Positions 9,205-18,174 of a stretch of 64,000 nucleotides of DNA are shown here, in pieces. Positions within the stretch are counted from its first letter, which is position 1. Every line of letters begins with the position of its first letter. Below the pieces are notes generated by a model. The model had not been told where the DNA came from. It ran no database searches and saw nothing but the letters and a program-made list of their open reading frames with translations. Origin of the DNA: Polaribacter marinus (GTDB taxonomy: Bacteria > Bacteroidota > Bacteroidia > Flavobacteriales > Flavobacteriaceae). The position numbers and the translations under genes were made by a program. The stretch covers positions 62,001-126,000 of the forward strand of contig NZ_JAKQYM010000006.1 of NCBI RefSeq assembly GCF_022662535.1, read 5' to 3'.

Positions 9205-11061
9205 TTACTCTACGGTAACAGATTTTGCTAAATTTCTTGGTTGATCTACATTTTTACCTAACATAACTGCAATATGATAAGACAATAATTGAAAAGGAAT
9301 TGTAGTTAACAAAGGAGATAATGCTTCTTCGGTTTCAGGGATCTCAATTACATGATCTGCAATTTCCTTTACTTGTGTATCGCCTTCTGTAACAATGGCA
9401 ATAATTTTTCCTGCTCTAGATTTTATTTCTTGAATATTACTAACTACTTTTTCGTAATGTCCTTTATTTGTTGCAATTACAAAAATAGGCATGTTTTCAT
9501 CAATTAAAGCAATTGGTCCATGTTTCATTTCTGCAGCAGGATAACCTTCTGCATGAATATAAGAAATCTCTTTTAATTTTAAAGCACCTTCTAAAGCCAC
9601 AGGGAAATTAAACCCTCTACCCAAATACAAACAGTTTGGTGCGTCTTTATAAACAGCAGCAATCTCTTTTACTTTATCGTCAATTTTTAATAAATCTTCT
9701 ACCTTCTTAGGAATCATTTGCATTTCTTGTAAAAATGCTCTGAGTTTTGGTTTAGAAATTTCACCTTTTTTAGAAGCTAGTTTTAAAGCAATTAATGTTA
9801 AAACGGTAATTTGTGTTGTAAAAGCTTTTGTAGATGCAACTCCTATTTCTGGTCCTGCATGCGTATAAGCTCCTGCATCTGTTTCTCTAGCAATAGAAGA
9901 CCCTACAACGTTACAAATACCAAAAACAAATGCTCCTTTTGATTTTGCTAATTTTATTGCTGCTAATGTATCTGCAGTTTCACCAGATTGTGAAATTGCA
10001 ATAACAACATCTTTTGAAGTAATTATTGGATTTCTATATCTAAATTCTGATGCATATTCTACCTCAACAGGAATTCGTGCCTTGTCTTCAATAAGGTATT
10101 CTCCCACTAAACCAGCATGCCAAGAAGTACCACAAGCAACAATAATAATTCTCTCTGCATTTAAGAATTTATTCATGTTATCATCAATACCAGCCATTCT
10201 TATAATTCCCTCATCTGCTAGCATTCTACCACGATAAGTATCAATAATTGCTTTTGGCTGTTCATGAATCTCTTTCAACATAAAGTGATCATAACCTCCT
10301 TTTTCAATTTGATCTAAACTCATCTTTAACTTATGAACATCAGCATCAACTAAAGAGTCATCATTTATTTTACGAACATTTACTCCTTTACCTAATTTTA
10401 TGATTGCCATTTCTTCATCTTCCAAATAAATAGCATCTTTAGTGTATTCTATAAAAGGAGAAGCATCAGAAGCAACAAAAAACTCTGTATTGTCTTTACC
10501 AACTCCAATTGCAATTGGACTTCCTAAACGAGCAACAACAATTTCATTTGGCTTTGTTTTATCAAATACTGCAATTGCATAAGCTCCAATTACATTATTT
10601 AAAGCCAATTGAACTGCTTTACCTAATTTACAACCTTCTTGTTTTTTTACTTCTTCAATAAGATTTATTAAAACTTCTGTATCGGTATCACTATGAAAAG
10701 TATAGCCTCTAGAAATTAATTCTTTTCTTAAAGTGTCATAATTTTCTATAATACCATTATGAACAATTACCAAATCTCCCGATTGAGAAACATGTGGGTG
10801 AGAATTAACATCATTTGGAACTCCGTGGGTTGCCCAACGCGTATGACCAATTCCTATATTTCCTTTTTTTCTTTTTTCTTCTTTATTTGAAATAACCTCT
10901 AAATCAGAAACTTTTCCTTTGGTTTTAGAAAGGTGTATGTTGTTTCCATCAAACATCATAACACCAGCACTATCATAACCCCGGTATTCTAATCTTTTTA
11001 GTCCATTAATTACTATTGGATAGGCCTCTCTATAACCTATGTAACCTGTAATTCCACACAT
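9205..11061 (-). CDS. glmS: glutamine--fructose-6-phosphate aminotransferase (isomerizing)
   Basis: Makes glucosamine-6-phosphate from fructose-6-phosphate and glutamine, the first step to UDP-GlcNAc for peptidoglycan and lipid A. The protein of 618 residues has the usual length. It begins MCGITGYIG, so Cys2 becomes the N-terminal nucleophile of the glutaminase domain (about 2-220), with the YRGYDSAG segment that follows. Two SIS sugar-isomerase domains follow (about 290-430 and 460-600), with CGTSWHAG, SQSGETADT and the C-terminal LAKSVTVE. It lies 18 bases after the DUF4270 lipoprotein gene, as the last gene of the operon starting at 13493. No glmS ribozyme-like leader is possible in such a short gap. 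Confidence 0.97.
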   Translation of the reverse strand: MCGITGYIGYREAYPIVINGLKRLEYRGYDSAGVMMFDGNNIHLSKTKGKVSDLEVISNKEEKRKKGNIGIGHTRWATHGVPNDVNSHPHVSQSGDLVIVHNGIIENYDTLRKELISRGYTFHSDTDTEVLINLIEEVKKQEGCKLGKAVQLALNNVIGAYAIAVFDKTKPNEIVVARLGSPIAIGVGKDNTEFFVASDASPFIEYTKDAIYLEDEEMAIIKLGKGVNVRKINDDSLVDADVHKLKMSLDQIEKGGYDHFMLKEIHEQPKAIIDTYRGRMLADEGIIRMAGIDDNMNKFLNAERIIIVACGTSWHAGLVGEYLIEDKARIPVEVEYASEFRYRNPIITSKDVVIAISQSGETADTLAAIKLAKSKGAFVFGICNVVGSSIARETDAGAYTHAGPEIGVASTKAFTTQITVLTLIALKLASKKGEISKPKLRAFLQEMQMIPKKVEDLLKIDDKVKEIAAVYKDAPNCLYLGRGFNFPVALEGALKLKEISYIHAEGYPAAEMKHGPIALIDENMPIFVIATNKGHYEKVVSNIQEIKSRAGKIIAIVTEGDTQVKEIADHVIEIPETEEALSPLLTTIPFQLLSYHIAVMLGKNVDQPRNLAKSVTVE

Positions 11062-11079
11062 AACATTTTTTTTTATTAA

Positions 11080-12672
11080 TTAATCCTTTTTCTCTGAATA
11101 TGAAATCTTTAATTGTGCTTTCTTATCTCCATTAACAGCAGAATTATTAAAAAGTGTTACTGCTTTAGGGTTCCAACTATAATTTGTAAAGATAGAATCT
11201 GATACAGGGTAATCTGAAACATTTAATACTTTTAATTTTAAGGTAGGAGAATAATTAGTTTCTCCACTTAATAAATCAGAAATATAATCTGTAATTTTAA
11301 AAGTATATTTTTCTTTTTTACCATTACCATCTCTTACCAAGCGTCCGTTAAAAGCATCTGTTCCTTCAGAATAAACATCTTTTATTTGACTTGCTGTTGG
11401 ATTAATACCAGTATCATCATACTTATACAAATACAATGCATATGGCGCTGCTGTAGTATCAGCAGACTGATTAATGTAAAAAGTTAAAGAAGCATCATTT
11501 ACTAATAAGTTTTTAGTTCTTAATTCTTCTATTTTATCTGCAATTCCGTTTCCATCATTATCTGGTCCAAAAAGATCTATTTTTGCTTCACTACCAGCTG
11601 TACCTTGTAAAATAATTTCATTATTTACAGGGTAAACTTTGTCTTCCATTTTAAAATTATTTGACCTGAGCCCTAATAAAGGAAAGCTATGGTTTTTACT
11701 TATAGTGTCTATAACAATTGTTCCTGACTTTAAAACAGTGTTAGTATAATACACCTCAATAGAAGGATTTAAACTTGTATTAGAAGTATTTCCAAAACTA
11801 AATGAAATCAAAGACCCTTCATTTCCTGTTGCCTCAAGAATTAAGCCTCTAAAATAATCATTAAAAGCATCTTGAGAAGCAAACTCGTTAGAGTCATATT
11901 TATCTAAAAATAACGCTTTTATTACATCTTCTTTTAAAGGAATTCTAGCAAAAGGAAGAGGAGTACTGTTTGTTGTAGAAGCAACATACTTAACAGTATC
12001 TTTAGTATATTCTACATCATTACTCAATCTTCTTTTAATAACAATTAAAGTATCATTTTTGTTTGGTTTAAACTGTAAGTTTAACTCACTATTTAACTCA
12101 CTTCCTGTTTTTTGAAAAACACTATTAGAATAGTATTTATTTAATTTTGAAGGATCTGTAGGGTCTAAACTATTTAAATAAGTATCTGTTTGATACACGT
12201 TTAAAGTAAAACTTTTAGTTTGATCTCCAATAATTGAATCTAATTTAAATTCTGGCCCTGTAGATGTTGTTTCTTCTAAAGTAGCATGATATGGTAATTT
12301 GATAAAAACAGTATCTATAGTTGTTACCACAGTTGTATCTGCACCGTAATTGCTGTTTTCTTCATCTATTAATTTTATTCCTACAGAGATTGCAACTTGA
12401 GAAATAATAGAAGCTTCTACTTTCTCATATTCTGGGCTAGCATAAACCCCTAATAAATATTCTCCAGGTTCTCTAGAAATATTGTCGGATTGAACCTTTT
12501 CTAAAGGACTATTTTCTACTTTGATGTCAATCAATTCTTGACCAATATCAAACTTAGTGTTGCTAATAACTTCTGTACCAATATTTGTAAAGTCTTCTTC
12601 GCAAGAAATAACTGCAGAAAATAAAGACACTAAAACACCTAGGTATAAACTCTTTCTAATAATTCTTTTCAC
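11080..12672 (-). CDS. DUF4270 family lipoprotein
   Basis: A 530-residue lipoprotein. Residues 1-24 give a signal peptide with lipobox ending at C24 (SAVISC), followed by acidic EED, which fits export to the outer membrane surface in Bacteroidetes. The start CEEDFTNIGTEVI and the long beta-rich body match the DUF4270 family, common in Flavobacteria and of unknown function. The family call is from memory of its pattern. The gene lies between the glycogen-synthase-like gene (11 bases) and glmS (18 bases) in one minus-strand operon, an order I know from other Flavobacteria, which suggests a link to cell-envelope sugar supply. Confidence 0.8.
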   Translation of the reverse strand: MKRIIRKSLYLGVLVSLFSAVISCEEDFTNIGTEVISNTKFDIGQELIDIKVENSPLEKVQSDNISREPGEYLLGVYASPEYEKVEASIISQVAISVGIKLIDEENSNYGADTTVVTTIDTVFIKLPYHATLEETTSTGPEFKLDSIIGDQTKSFTLNVYQTDTYLNSLDPTDPSKLNKYYSNSVFQKTGSELNSELNLQFKPNKNDTLIVIKRRLSNDVEYTKDTVKYVASTTNSTPLPFARIPLKEDVIKALFLDKYDSNEFASQDAFNDYFRGLILEATGNEGSLISFSFGNTSNTSLNPSIEVYYTNTVLKSGTIVIDTISKNHSFPLLGLRSNNFKMEDKVYPVNNEIILQGTAGSEAKIDLFGPDNDGNGIADKIEELRTKNLLVNDASLTFYINQSADTTAAPYALYLYKYDDTGINPTASQIKDVYSEGTDAFNGRLVRDGNGKKEKYTFKITDYISDLLSGETNYSPTLKLKVLNVSDYPVSDSIFTNYSWNPKAVTLFNNSAVNGDKKAQLKISYSEKKD

Positions 12673-12683
12673 AATAAAATTAA

Positions 12684-13493
12684 TTAATCAACTGATAATA
12701 AATCAGCATAAAAATTTAAATAAGATTCTTTTAAGTTTTCTAATTGATATTCTAAAACAGGCATTTCTTTTTCTTTTATAAAAGATTCTAATTCTTCAGA
12801 AATTGTTTCACTTCCATGAATAATTGCATCAGAATTTTCGATAGCACTTTTTAAAATATTAGTATGGCTTGGTGTTTCTATAGTTGCTAGTTTTTTTCCC
12901 TCTCCCATATCAAACTTAACTTTATTAGCAAGCTCAGTATCCAAGGTACCTTCAAAACTATTATTATACAAAGACGTTACAATTTTACTTTCTGTAAATA
13001 ATGGTTCTTCTTTGTAAAACTCTTTAAGGTAAAGAGGTAATAAAGATGCCAACCATCCATGAACGTGGATAATATCTGGCGCCCAATTTAATTTTTTTAC
13101 AGTTTCTATAACTCCTTTTGCAAAGAAAATTGCACGCTCGTCATTATCTGAAAACAACTGATCATCTTCATCTGTAAAAACAGCTTTTCTTTTAAAGTAT
13201 TCTTCATTATCTATAAAATAGACCTGCATTCTTTCTTTAGGAATAGATGCTACTTTTATAATTAGCGGCATATCTACATCATTTACAACTAAGTTCATTC
13301 CAGATAAACGAATAACCTCGTGTAATTGATGTCTTCTCTCGTTAATTACGCCATATCTTGGCATAAAAATACGTGTTTGTACCCCTTTAGAATGTGCGTT
13401 TTTGGCTGCATTAAATGCCGTAGAAGAAAGTTCAGTTTCCGGTAGATAAGGAACCACTTCAGACGACACAAATAAAATTCTCTTGTCCTTCAT
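12684..13493 (-). CDS. glycogen/starch synthase N-terminal domain protein (GT5-like)
   Basis: The 269-residue protein resembles the N-terminal Rossmann domain of ADP-glucose-dependent glycogen synthases: ILFVSSEVVPY at residues 6-16 in place of the usual start, then RIFMPRYGVINER, and DIIHVHGWLASLLP where GlgA carries its HDWH-type motif. It stops well before the C-terminal GT-B domain that holds the nucleotide-sugar site (full GlgA is about 480 residues). No in-frame remainder is found downstream, where the DUF4270 gene begins after 11 bases, so this is a stable short form and not a fresh truncation. The KTGG motif for ADP-glucose binding is absent. It may be a non-catalytic relative. Confidence 0.8.
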   Translation of the reverse strand: MKDKRILFVSSEVVPYLPETELSSTAFNAAKNAHSKGVQTRIFMPRYGVINERRHQLHEVIRLSGMNLVVNDVDMPLIIKVASIPKERMQVYFIDNEEYFKRKAVFTDEDDQLFSDNDERAIFFAKGVIETVKKLNWAPDIIHVHGWLASLLPLYLKEFYKEEPLFTESKIVTSLYNNSFEGTLDTELANKVKFDMGEGKKLATIETPSHTNILKSAIENSDAIIHGSETISEELESFIKEKEMPVLEYQLENLKESYLNFYADLLSVD

Positions 13494-13519
13494 TAAATCA
13501 AACTCTTTTATAAGATGCG

Positions 13520-13527
13520 CAAAAGTA
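13520..13527 (-). promoter_or_regulatory. -7 element of the glgA-like/DUF4270/glmS operon
   Basis: On the minus strand this reads TACTTTTG, a full match to TAnnTTTG, 27 bases before the start codon at 13493. I see no clear TTG at -33, so the call rests on the core and its position in a 97-base divergent gap. Confidence 0.5.
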
Positions 13528-13559
13528 CAAATTATTATGCTAATATCGTGTTAAAATGG

Positions 13560-13567
13560 TAAGTTTG
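13560..13567 (+). promoter_or_regulatory. -7 element of panC
   Basis: TAAGTTTG matches TAnnTTTG and ends 23 bases before the panC ATG. No good TTG is seen at -33. It lies back to back with the minus-strand element at 13520-13527 in the same divergent gap. Confidence 0.5.
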
Positions 13568-13590
13568 CAGACTTTGCTTAATTTTTTAGA

Positions 13591-14439
13591 ATGAAAATTT
13601 TTAATAAAAAAACCGATTTAAAAGATTATTTATCCAATTTAAAATTGATGAATAAAACTATTGGTTTTGTACCAACAATGGGAGCTTTACACCAAGGTCA
13701 TTTGTCTTTAATCAATAAAGCCAAACAAAAAAACGACATTGTTGTGGTAAGTATTTTTGTAAATCCAACTCAGTTTGACAATACAGAAGATTTAGAAAAA
13801 TATCCTAAAACATTAGAAAACGATACAAAATTATTAGAGTCTGTTTCTTGTGATGTGCTATTTTATCCTTCTGTAAAAGAAATTTATGCTAAAAATATTA
13901 TTTCAGAAAAGTTTAATTTTGATGGATTAGAGAATCAAATGGAAGGAAAATTTAGAGATGGTCATTTTAACGGAGTAGGTACAATTGTAAAGACACTCTT
14001 TGAAATTGTTACACCAAACAAAGCTTATTTTGGACAAAAAGATTTTCAGCAACTACAAATCATCAAAAAAATGGTCAAAAAAAACCAATTATCTGTAAAG
14101 ATAAAAGGGTGTCCAATTTTTAGAGAAAAAGATGGTTTGGCTATGAGCTCTAGAAATACTAGGTTGTCTAAAGAACATAGAGATGCAGCTCCTTTTATTT
14201 ATAAAACATTAAAAAAAGTTTATGCTAAATTTGGCACAGAAAGTGCTACTAAACTTACTGAATGGGTAGAGGATCAGTTTAAAAAACATCCTTTATTAGA
14301 TTTAGAGTACTTTACAATTGCTGATGAAAAAACATTAAAAACCATAAAAAGCAAAGAATCTAATAAGAAATACAGAGCTTTTATTGCTGTATTTGCAGGA
14401 GACATCAGATTGATTGATAACATACATTTAAAAAATTAG
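13591..14439 (+). CDS. panC: pantoate--beta-alanine ligase
   Basis: Joins pantoate and beta-alanine with ATP to make pantothenate, the coenzyme A precursor. The 282-residue length is normal. The class I nucleotidyltransferase signature is seen in [16 protein letters not shown] (residues about 25-40), with the second motif in [12 protein letters not shown]. The segment [20 protein letters not shown] is typical of PanC, and [19 protein letters not shown] holds the conserved FGxKDFQQ. The next gene, panD, makes its beta-alanine substrate and begins 28 bases later, so the pair supplies one pathway. Confidence 0.97.
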   Translation: MKIFNKKTDLKDYLSNLKLMNKTIGFVPTMGALHQGHLSLINKAKQKNDIVVVSIFVNPTQFDNTEDLEKYPKTLENDTKLLESVSCDVLFYPSVKEIYAKNIISEKFNFDGLENQMEGKFRDGHFNGVGTIVKTLFEIVTPNKAYFGQKDFQQLQIIKKMVKKNQLSVKIKGCPIFREKDGLAMSSRNTRLSKEHRDAAPFIYKTLKKVYAKFGTESATKLTEWVEDQFKKHPLLDLEYFTIADEKTLKTIKSKESNKKYRAFIAVFAGDIRLIDNIHLKN

Positions 14440-14455
14440 TAATCAAAAAAAACAG

Positions 14456-14463
14456 TATTTTTG
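14456..14463 (+). promoter_or_regulatory. possible internal -7 element before panD
   Basis: TATTTTTG matches TAnnTTTG but ends only four bases before the panD ATG at 14468. If active it would give a leaderless or almost leaderless panD transcript. No TTG is seen at the right spacing, so it may be a chance match. Confidence 0.35.
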
Positions 14464-14467
14464 CAAC

Positions 14468-14818
14468 ATGTTAGTACAAGTAGTAAAATCAAAAATCCAC
14501 CGTGTAAAAGTTACAGGTGCCGATTTAAATTATATAGGAAGCATTACCATTGACGAAGATTTAATGGATGCTGCCAACATTATTGAAGGGGAACGTGTTC
14601 AAATTGTAAATAACAATAATGGAGAGCGTTTAGAAACCTATGCAATTCCTGGGCCTCGTAAAAGTGGAGAAATTACATTAAACGGAGCAGCCGCAAGAAG
14701 AGTTGCTGTAAATGATGTTTTAATTTTAATTGTTTATGCTTTTATGGAACTAGAAGAAGCTAAAGTATTTAAGCCTGCTTTAGTATTTCCTAACGAAAAA
14801 GACAATACACTTACCTAG
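14468..14818 (+). CDS. panD: aspartate 1-decarboxylase proenzyme
   Basis: Decarboxylates aspartate to beta-alanine for pantothenate synthesis. The enzyme is made as a proenzyme that cleaves itself between Gly and Ser to form a pyruvoyl group. That site is visible in [11 protein letters not shown] (G24-S25). The 116-residue length and segments such as [14 protein letters not shown] and [12 protein letters not shown] are standard for the family. It follows panC by 28 bases on the same strand, and the downstream membrane protein gene starts two bases after its stop. Confidence 0.97.
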   Translation: MLVQVVKSKIHRVKVTGADLNYIGSITIDEDLMDAANIIEGERVQIVNNNNGERLETYAIPGPRKSGEITLNGAAARRVAVNDVLILIVYAFMELEEAKVFKPALVFPNEKDNTLT

Positions 14819-14820
14819 TT

Positions 14821-15765
14821 TTGAATATTAAAAAGATTTTAAAAATTATATTACCTCTCGTTTTGGGAGGTTTTTTAGTTTGGTATTCTATCTCCAAAAT
14901 CTCAATAGATGTTTTAATTGGCTACTTTAAAGAAGCCAAATACGGTTGGATTTGTTTAGGTTTATTTTTCGGAATTTTAAGCCACTTATCTAGAGCATAT
15001 AGATGGAAGTTTATGTTAGAACCTTTAGGTTTTAAGCCAAAATTCACAAACAGTGTTTTAGCTGTTTTAATAGGCTATTTAGTAAACTTAGCATTACCAA
15101 GAGCTGGAGAAATCTCTAGAGCTACCGTAATGGCCAATTACGAAGAAATTCCATTCGAAAAAGGTTTTGGAACCATTGTAGCTGAAAGAATTGCAGATTT
15201 AATAATGATGCTTTCTATTGTAGCAATTACACTTTTTGTACAGTTCGATTTTATTTATGAATTGCTCACAAAAAATTTCGACCCAACAAAAATAATCATC
15301 GGTTTAGCCATTTTAACTATTGGTTTCTTTATTTTTTCTTCCTTTGTTAAAAAAGCAAAAACAGGATTTTTACTAAAAATTAAAACCTTTGTTTCTGGCT
15401 TAATTGAAGGCGTTACCAGTATCTTTAAAATGAAAAATAAATGGGCGTTTATTTTTCATACCGTATTTATTTGGGCAATGTATGTAGCCATGTTTTGGGC
15501 AACCATTCCTGCTATTGAAGGATTACACGTTCCTTTTGGCGGAATTTTAATTGGTTTTATTGCTGGTGGATTTTCTATCGCTGCAACAAATGGAGGTATT
15601 GGTTTGTATCCAATTGCTGTGGCAGGAGCATTGGCTTTGTTCGATATCCCTACAGAACCCGCAACTGCTTTTGGTTGGATTATGTGGGCTGCACAAACAG
15701 CAATGATTATTGTTTTTGGTGGTTTGGCATTTTTATTCTTACCCATTTATAATAAAAATAAATAA
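14821..15765 (+). CDS. flippase-like / lysylphosphatidylglycerol synthase TM family membrane protein
   Basis: A 314-residue membrane protein with about eight helices. It matches the lysylphosphatidylglycerol synthase TM region/UPF0104 family by SHLSRAYRWKFMLEPLG, GYLVNLALPRAGEISRA and the late AATNGGIGLYPIAVAGAL. There is no aminoacyl-transferase domain, so it is the stand-alone transporter-like form, thought to move lipids or lipid-linked groups. The start is TTG at 14821, two bases past the panD stop; the next in-frame ATG would delete the first two helices. The tight spacing suggests cotranscription with panC and panD, though no pathway link is known to me. Confidence 0.85.
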   Translation: MNIKKILKIILPLVLGGFLVWYSISKISIDVLIGYFKEAKYGWICLGLFFGILSHLSRAYRWKFMLEPLGFKPKFTNSVLAVLIGYLVNLALPRAGEISRATVMANYEEIPFEKGFGTIVAERIADLIMMLSIVAITLFVQFDFIYELLTKNFDPTKIIIGLAILTIGFFIFSSFVKKAKTGFLLKIKTFVSGLIEGVTSIFKMKNKWAFIFHTVFIWAMYVAMFWATIPAIEGLHVPFGGILIGFIAGGFSIAATNGGIGLYPIAVAGALALFDIPTEPATAFGWIMWAAQTAMIIVFGGLAFLFLPIYNKNK

Positions 15766-15771
15766 TTTTTT

Positions 15772-15862
15772 GGGCGTTACCACAAAGGTCGCGCTTTACG
15801 TTATATCTTTTTGCAAAAAAGCAAAAAGGATGCCACTTCAATCGCTAACGCAACTGTTTGCT
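15772..15862. repeat. structured palindromic intergenic element
   Basis: A G+C-richer block in an AT-rich gap, just after the membrane protein gene. Outer arms GCGTTA (15774-15779) and TAACGC (15846-15851) are complementary. Inside, ATCTTTTTGC (15805-15814) pairs with GCAAAAAGGAT (15821-15831) with one bulged G around a six-A loop. The arrangement GGGCGTTAC...ATCTTTTTGC...AAAAGGATGCC...CGCTAACGC looks like an interspersed element I associate with intergenic DNA of Flavobacteria. Only one copy is seen here, so the repeat status is from memory and not shown by this window. Confidence 0.5.
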
Positions 15863-15914
15863 AGCTTTTAGAAAATCTTTTTTTATTATTATTTTTTAAA
15901 AGTTACATGCTTAT

Positions 15915-15953
15915 AAACTTTGTAACTTTGTTTTTCTAAAACTTTGTAACTTT
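15915..15953 (+). repeat. direct repeat upstream of radA
   Basis: The 15-base unit AAACTTTGTAACTTT occurs at 15915-15929 and again at 15939-15953, ten bases before the radA start. It may be a protein-binding pair or only low-complexity DNA. A matching inverted piece (AAAGTTAC) lies just upstream at 15899-15906. Confidence 0.5.
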
Positions 15954-15962
15954 TTTAAAAAA

Positions 15963-17324
15963 ATGGCTAAAACCAAAACAACTTTTTTCTGTCAGAATTG
16001 TGGAACCCAACATGCAAAATGGGTAGGACAATGCAGTGCTTGTAAAGAATGGAATACCATTGTAGAAGAAGTAATACAAAAAGAAGAAAAACGCGTTTGG
16101 AAACAATCTACAACTGCAAAACAAACTATAAACAAACCTTTAAAAGTTGCTGAAATTCAGTTAAACCCAGAAGAAAGAATTGTTACCAACAACAACGAAT
16201 TAGACACGGTTTTAGGTGGCGGATTGGTAAAAGGATCTGTTACACTTTTAGGCGGTGAACCAGGAATTGGAAAATCGACTTTATTATTACAAGTTGCGTT
16301 AAATATCAGCCAGAAAGTATTGTATGTTTCTGGTGAAGAAAGTCAATCTCAAATAAAAATGAGAGCAGAAAGATTAGAGGCCAACAACTCTAATTGCTTA
16401 ATTCTTACAGAAACAAACACACAAAATATTTTCAAAAACATTGAAGAAACCGAACCAGAAGTTTTAGTTATAGATTCTATACAAACATTATACACAAGCT
16501 CCATAGAAGCTTCTCCTGGAAGCATTTCTCAAATTAGAGAAACGGCTGCAGAGCTCATAAAATATGCCAAAGAAACCGCTACTCCTGTTTTGTTAATTGG
16601 CCATATCAATAAAGATGGAAATATAGCTGGACCCAAAATTTTAGAACACATGGTAGATGTTGTTTTACAATTTGAAGGAGACAGAAACCACACCTACAGA
16701 ATTTTAAGAAGTCAAAAAAATAGATTTGGTTCTACCTCTGAATTAGGAATTTACGAGATGCTTTCTAGCGGATTAAGAGAAATCTCTAATCCGTCTGAAA
16801 TTTTAATTTCTAAAAAAGATGCAGATTTAAGCGGAACTGCAATTGCAAGTACCTTGGAAGGAATTAGACCTTTAATGATAGAAATACAAGCCTTGGTTTC
16901 TACTGCTGTTTATGGAACTCCTCAGCGTTCTACAACCGGTTATAATTTAAAACGCTTACACATGATTTTGGCGGTTTTAGAAAAAAGAGCTGGCTTTAAA
17001 TTAGGCGCTAAAGATGTGTTTTTAAATATTACTGGAGGTATTAATGTAGATGATCCTGCAATTGATTTGGCGGTTGTTGCAGCCATCTTATCATCTAACA
17101 AAGATGTTGCAATTAACCCTAATGTTTGTTTTGCTGCAGAGGTTGGTTTAGCTGGAGAAATTAGACCTGTTTCCAAAATAGATCAACGAATTACAGAAGC
17201 AGAAAAATTAGGGTATAAAACTTTAGTGGCTTCTAAATACAATAAAATTACTTCCAAAAACCACGGAATAAGATTGGTTTTAGTCGGTAAAATTGAAGAG
17301 GCATTTGCCACTTTATTTGCTTAA
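15963..17324 (+). CDS. radA: DNA repair protein RadA
   Basis: RecA-related helicase-like ATPase that promotes branch migration in recombinational repair. Residues 10-27 form the zinc finger (C10, C13, C24, C27). The Walker A loop is GGEPGIGKST near residues 97-106, and the RadA-specific KNRFG motif is in RSQKNRFGSTSE. The C-terminal Lon-protease-like domain follows (NITGGINVDDPAIDLAVVAA and EVGLAGEIRPVSKIDQR). The 453-residue length is usual. It stands alone between a palindromic element and a terminator, so it is likely monocistronic. Confidence 0.97.
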   Translation: MAKTKTTFFCQNCGTQHAKWVGQCSACKEWNTIVEEVIQKEEKRVWKQSTTAKQTINKPLKVAEIQLNPEERIVTNNNELDTVLGGGLVKGSVTLLGGEPGIGKSTLLLQVALNISQKVLYVSGEESQSQIKMRAERLEANNSNCLILTETNTQNIFKNIEETEPEVLVIDSIQTLYTSSIEASPGSISQIRETAAELIKYAKETATPVLLIGHINKDGNIAGPKILEHMVDVVLQFEGDRNHTYRILRSQKNRFGSTSELGIYEMLSSGLREISNPSEILISKKDADLSGTAIASTLEGIRPLMIEIQALVSTAVYGTPQRSTTGYNLKRLHMILAVLEKRAGFKLGAKDVFLNITGGINVDDPAIDLAVVAAILSSNKDVAINPNVCFAAEVGLAGEIRPVSKIDQRITEAEKLGYKTLVASKYNKITSKNHGIRLVLVGKIEEAFATLFA

Positions 17325-17345
17325 GACAATTGCATTTTTAAATAA

Positions 17346-17374
17346 AAAAAACCGAACATTTCTGATCGGTTTTT
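17346..17374 (+). terminator. terminator after radA
   Basis: AAAAACCGA and TCGGTTTTT pair around a ten-base loop, 21 bases past the radA stop. A and T tracts on both sides let it act also for hemD, which ends at 17407 on the other strand. Confidence 0.8.
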
Positions 17375-17406
17375 ATAGTGTGTATCTGAATTAAATTCAA
17401 AATAAC

Positions 17407-18153
17407 TTATTTTTTATTTACTACTTTAATATACTTCTCTAAAGCCATTGTCATAGAAGGTGTTTCTGGTGTCGGTGCATGTATATCACATTTAAAACCG
17501 GCATCTTCAACAGCTTTTATAGTAGAATTTCCAAAGGCTGCAATTCTAGTTTTATTTTGTTTAAAGTCTGGAAAATTTTTCAATAAAGATTCAATTCCAG
17601 AAGGGCTAAAAAACACTAAAACATCATAAAAAACATCTTCTAAATCAGATAAATCACTGACGACTGTTCTGTACAAATCTACTCTCGTCCAATCTATTCC
17701 TAATTTATTTAATTCCTCAGGAATTAAGGGTTTTAATTTGTCTGAAGAAGGCAATAAAAACTTTTCAGTTTTGTGCTTTTTAATCAATTTAGTTAAATCT
17801 GGAAACGTTCTTTGTCCTACATAAATTTTACGTTTTCTATACACAACATATTTTTGCAGATAATAGGCAACTGCTTCAGACTGACAAAAATATTTCATTG
17901 CATCTGGCACTTTAAAACGCATTTCTTCAGCAATCCTAAAAAAATGATCTACAGCATTTCTACTTGTTAATATAATTGCAGTAAAATTAGCTAAATCTAT
18001 TTTTTGACCTCTAACTTCTTTTACAGAAATTCCTTCTACATGAATAAAAGATCTAAAATCTATTTTTACTTTTTGTTTTTCGGATAAATCAAAATAAGGT
18101 GAAGTTTCTGTCTTAGGGGCAGGCTGCGAAACTAAAATCGTTTTCACTTTCAT
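17407..18153 (-). CDS. hemD: uroporphyrinogen-III synthase family protein
   Basis: Closes and inverts hydroxymethylbilane to uroporphyrinogen III in heme and corrin synthesis. The 248-residue protein shows the loose HemD pattern: a start ILVSQPAPKTETSPYFDL, the LTSRNAVDHFF segment that lies after the first lobe, and the C-terminal DVLVFFSPSGIESLLKNFP and RIAAFGNSTIKAVEDAGF motifs of the second lobe. The family is poorly conserved, so the call rests on several short motifs together. It follows the DUF4271 gene by 21 bases in one operon, an arrangement usual in Flavobacteria. Confidence 0.9.
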   Translation of the reverse strand: MKVKTILVSQPAPKTETSPYFDLSEKQKVKIDFRSFIHVEGISVKEVRGQKIDLANFTAIILTSRNAVDHFFRIAEEMRFKVPDAMKYFCQSEAVAYYLQKYVVYRKRKIYVGQRTFPDLTKLIKKHKTEKFLLPSSDKLKPLIPEELNKLGIDWTRVDLYRTVVSDLSDLEDVFYDVLVFFSPSGIESLLKNFPDFKQNKTRIAAFGNSTIKAVEDAGFKCDIHAPTPETPSMTMALEKYIKVVNKK

Positions 18154-18174
18154 ATACGCTTTTGTTTTTAAAAT

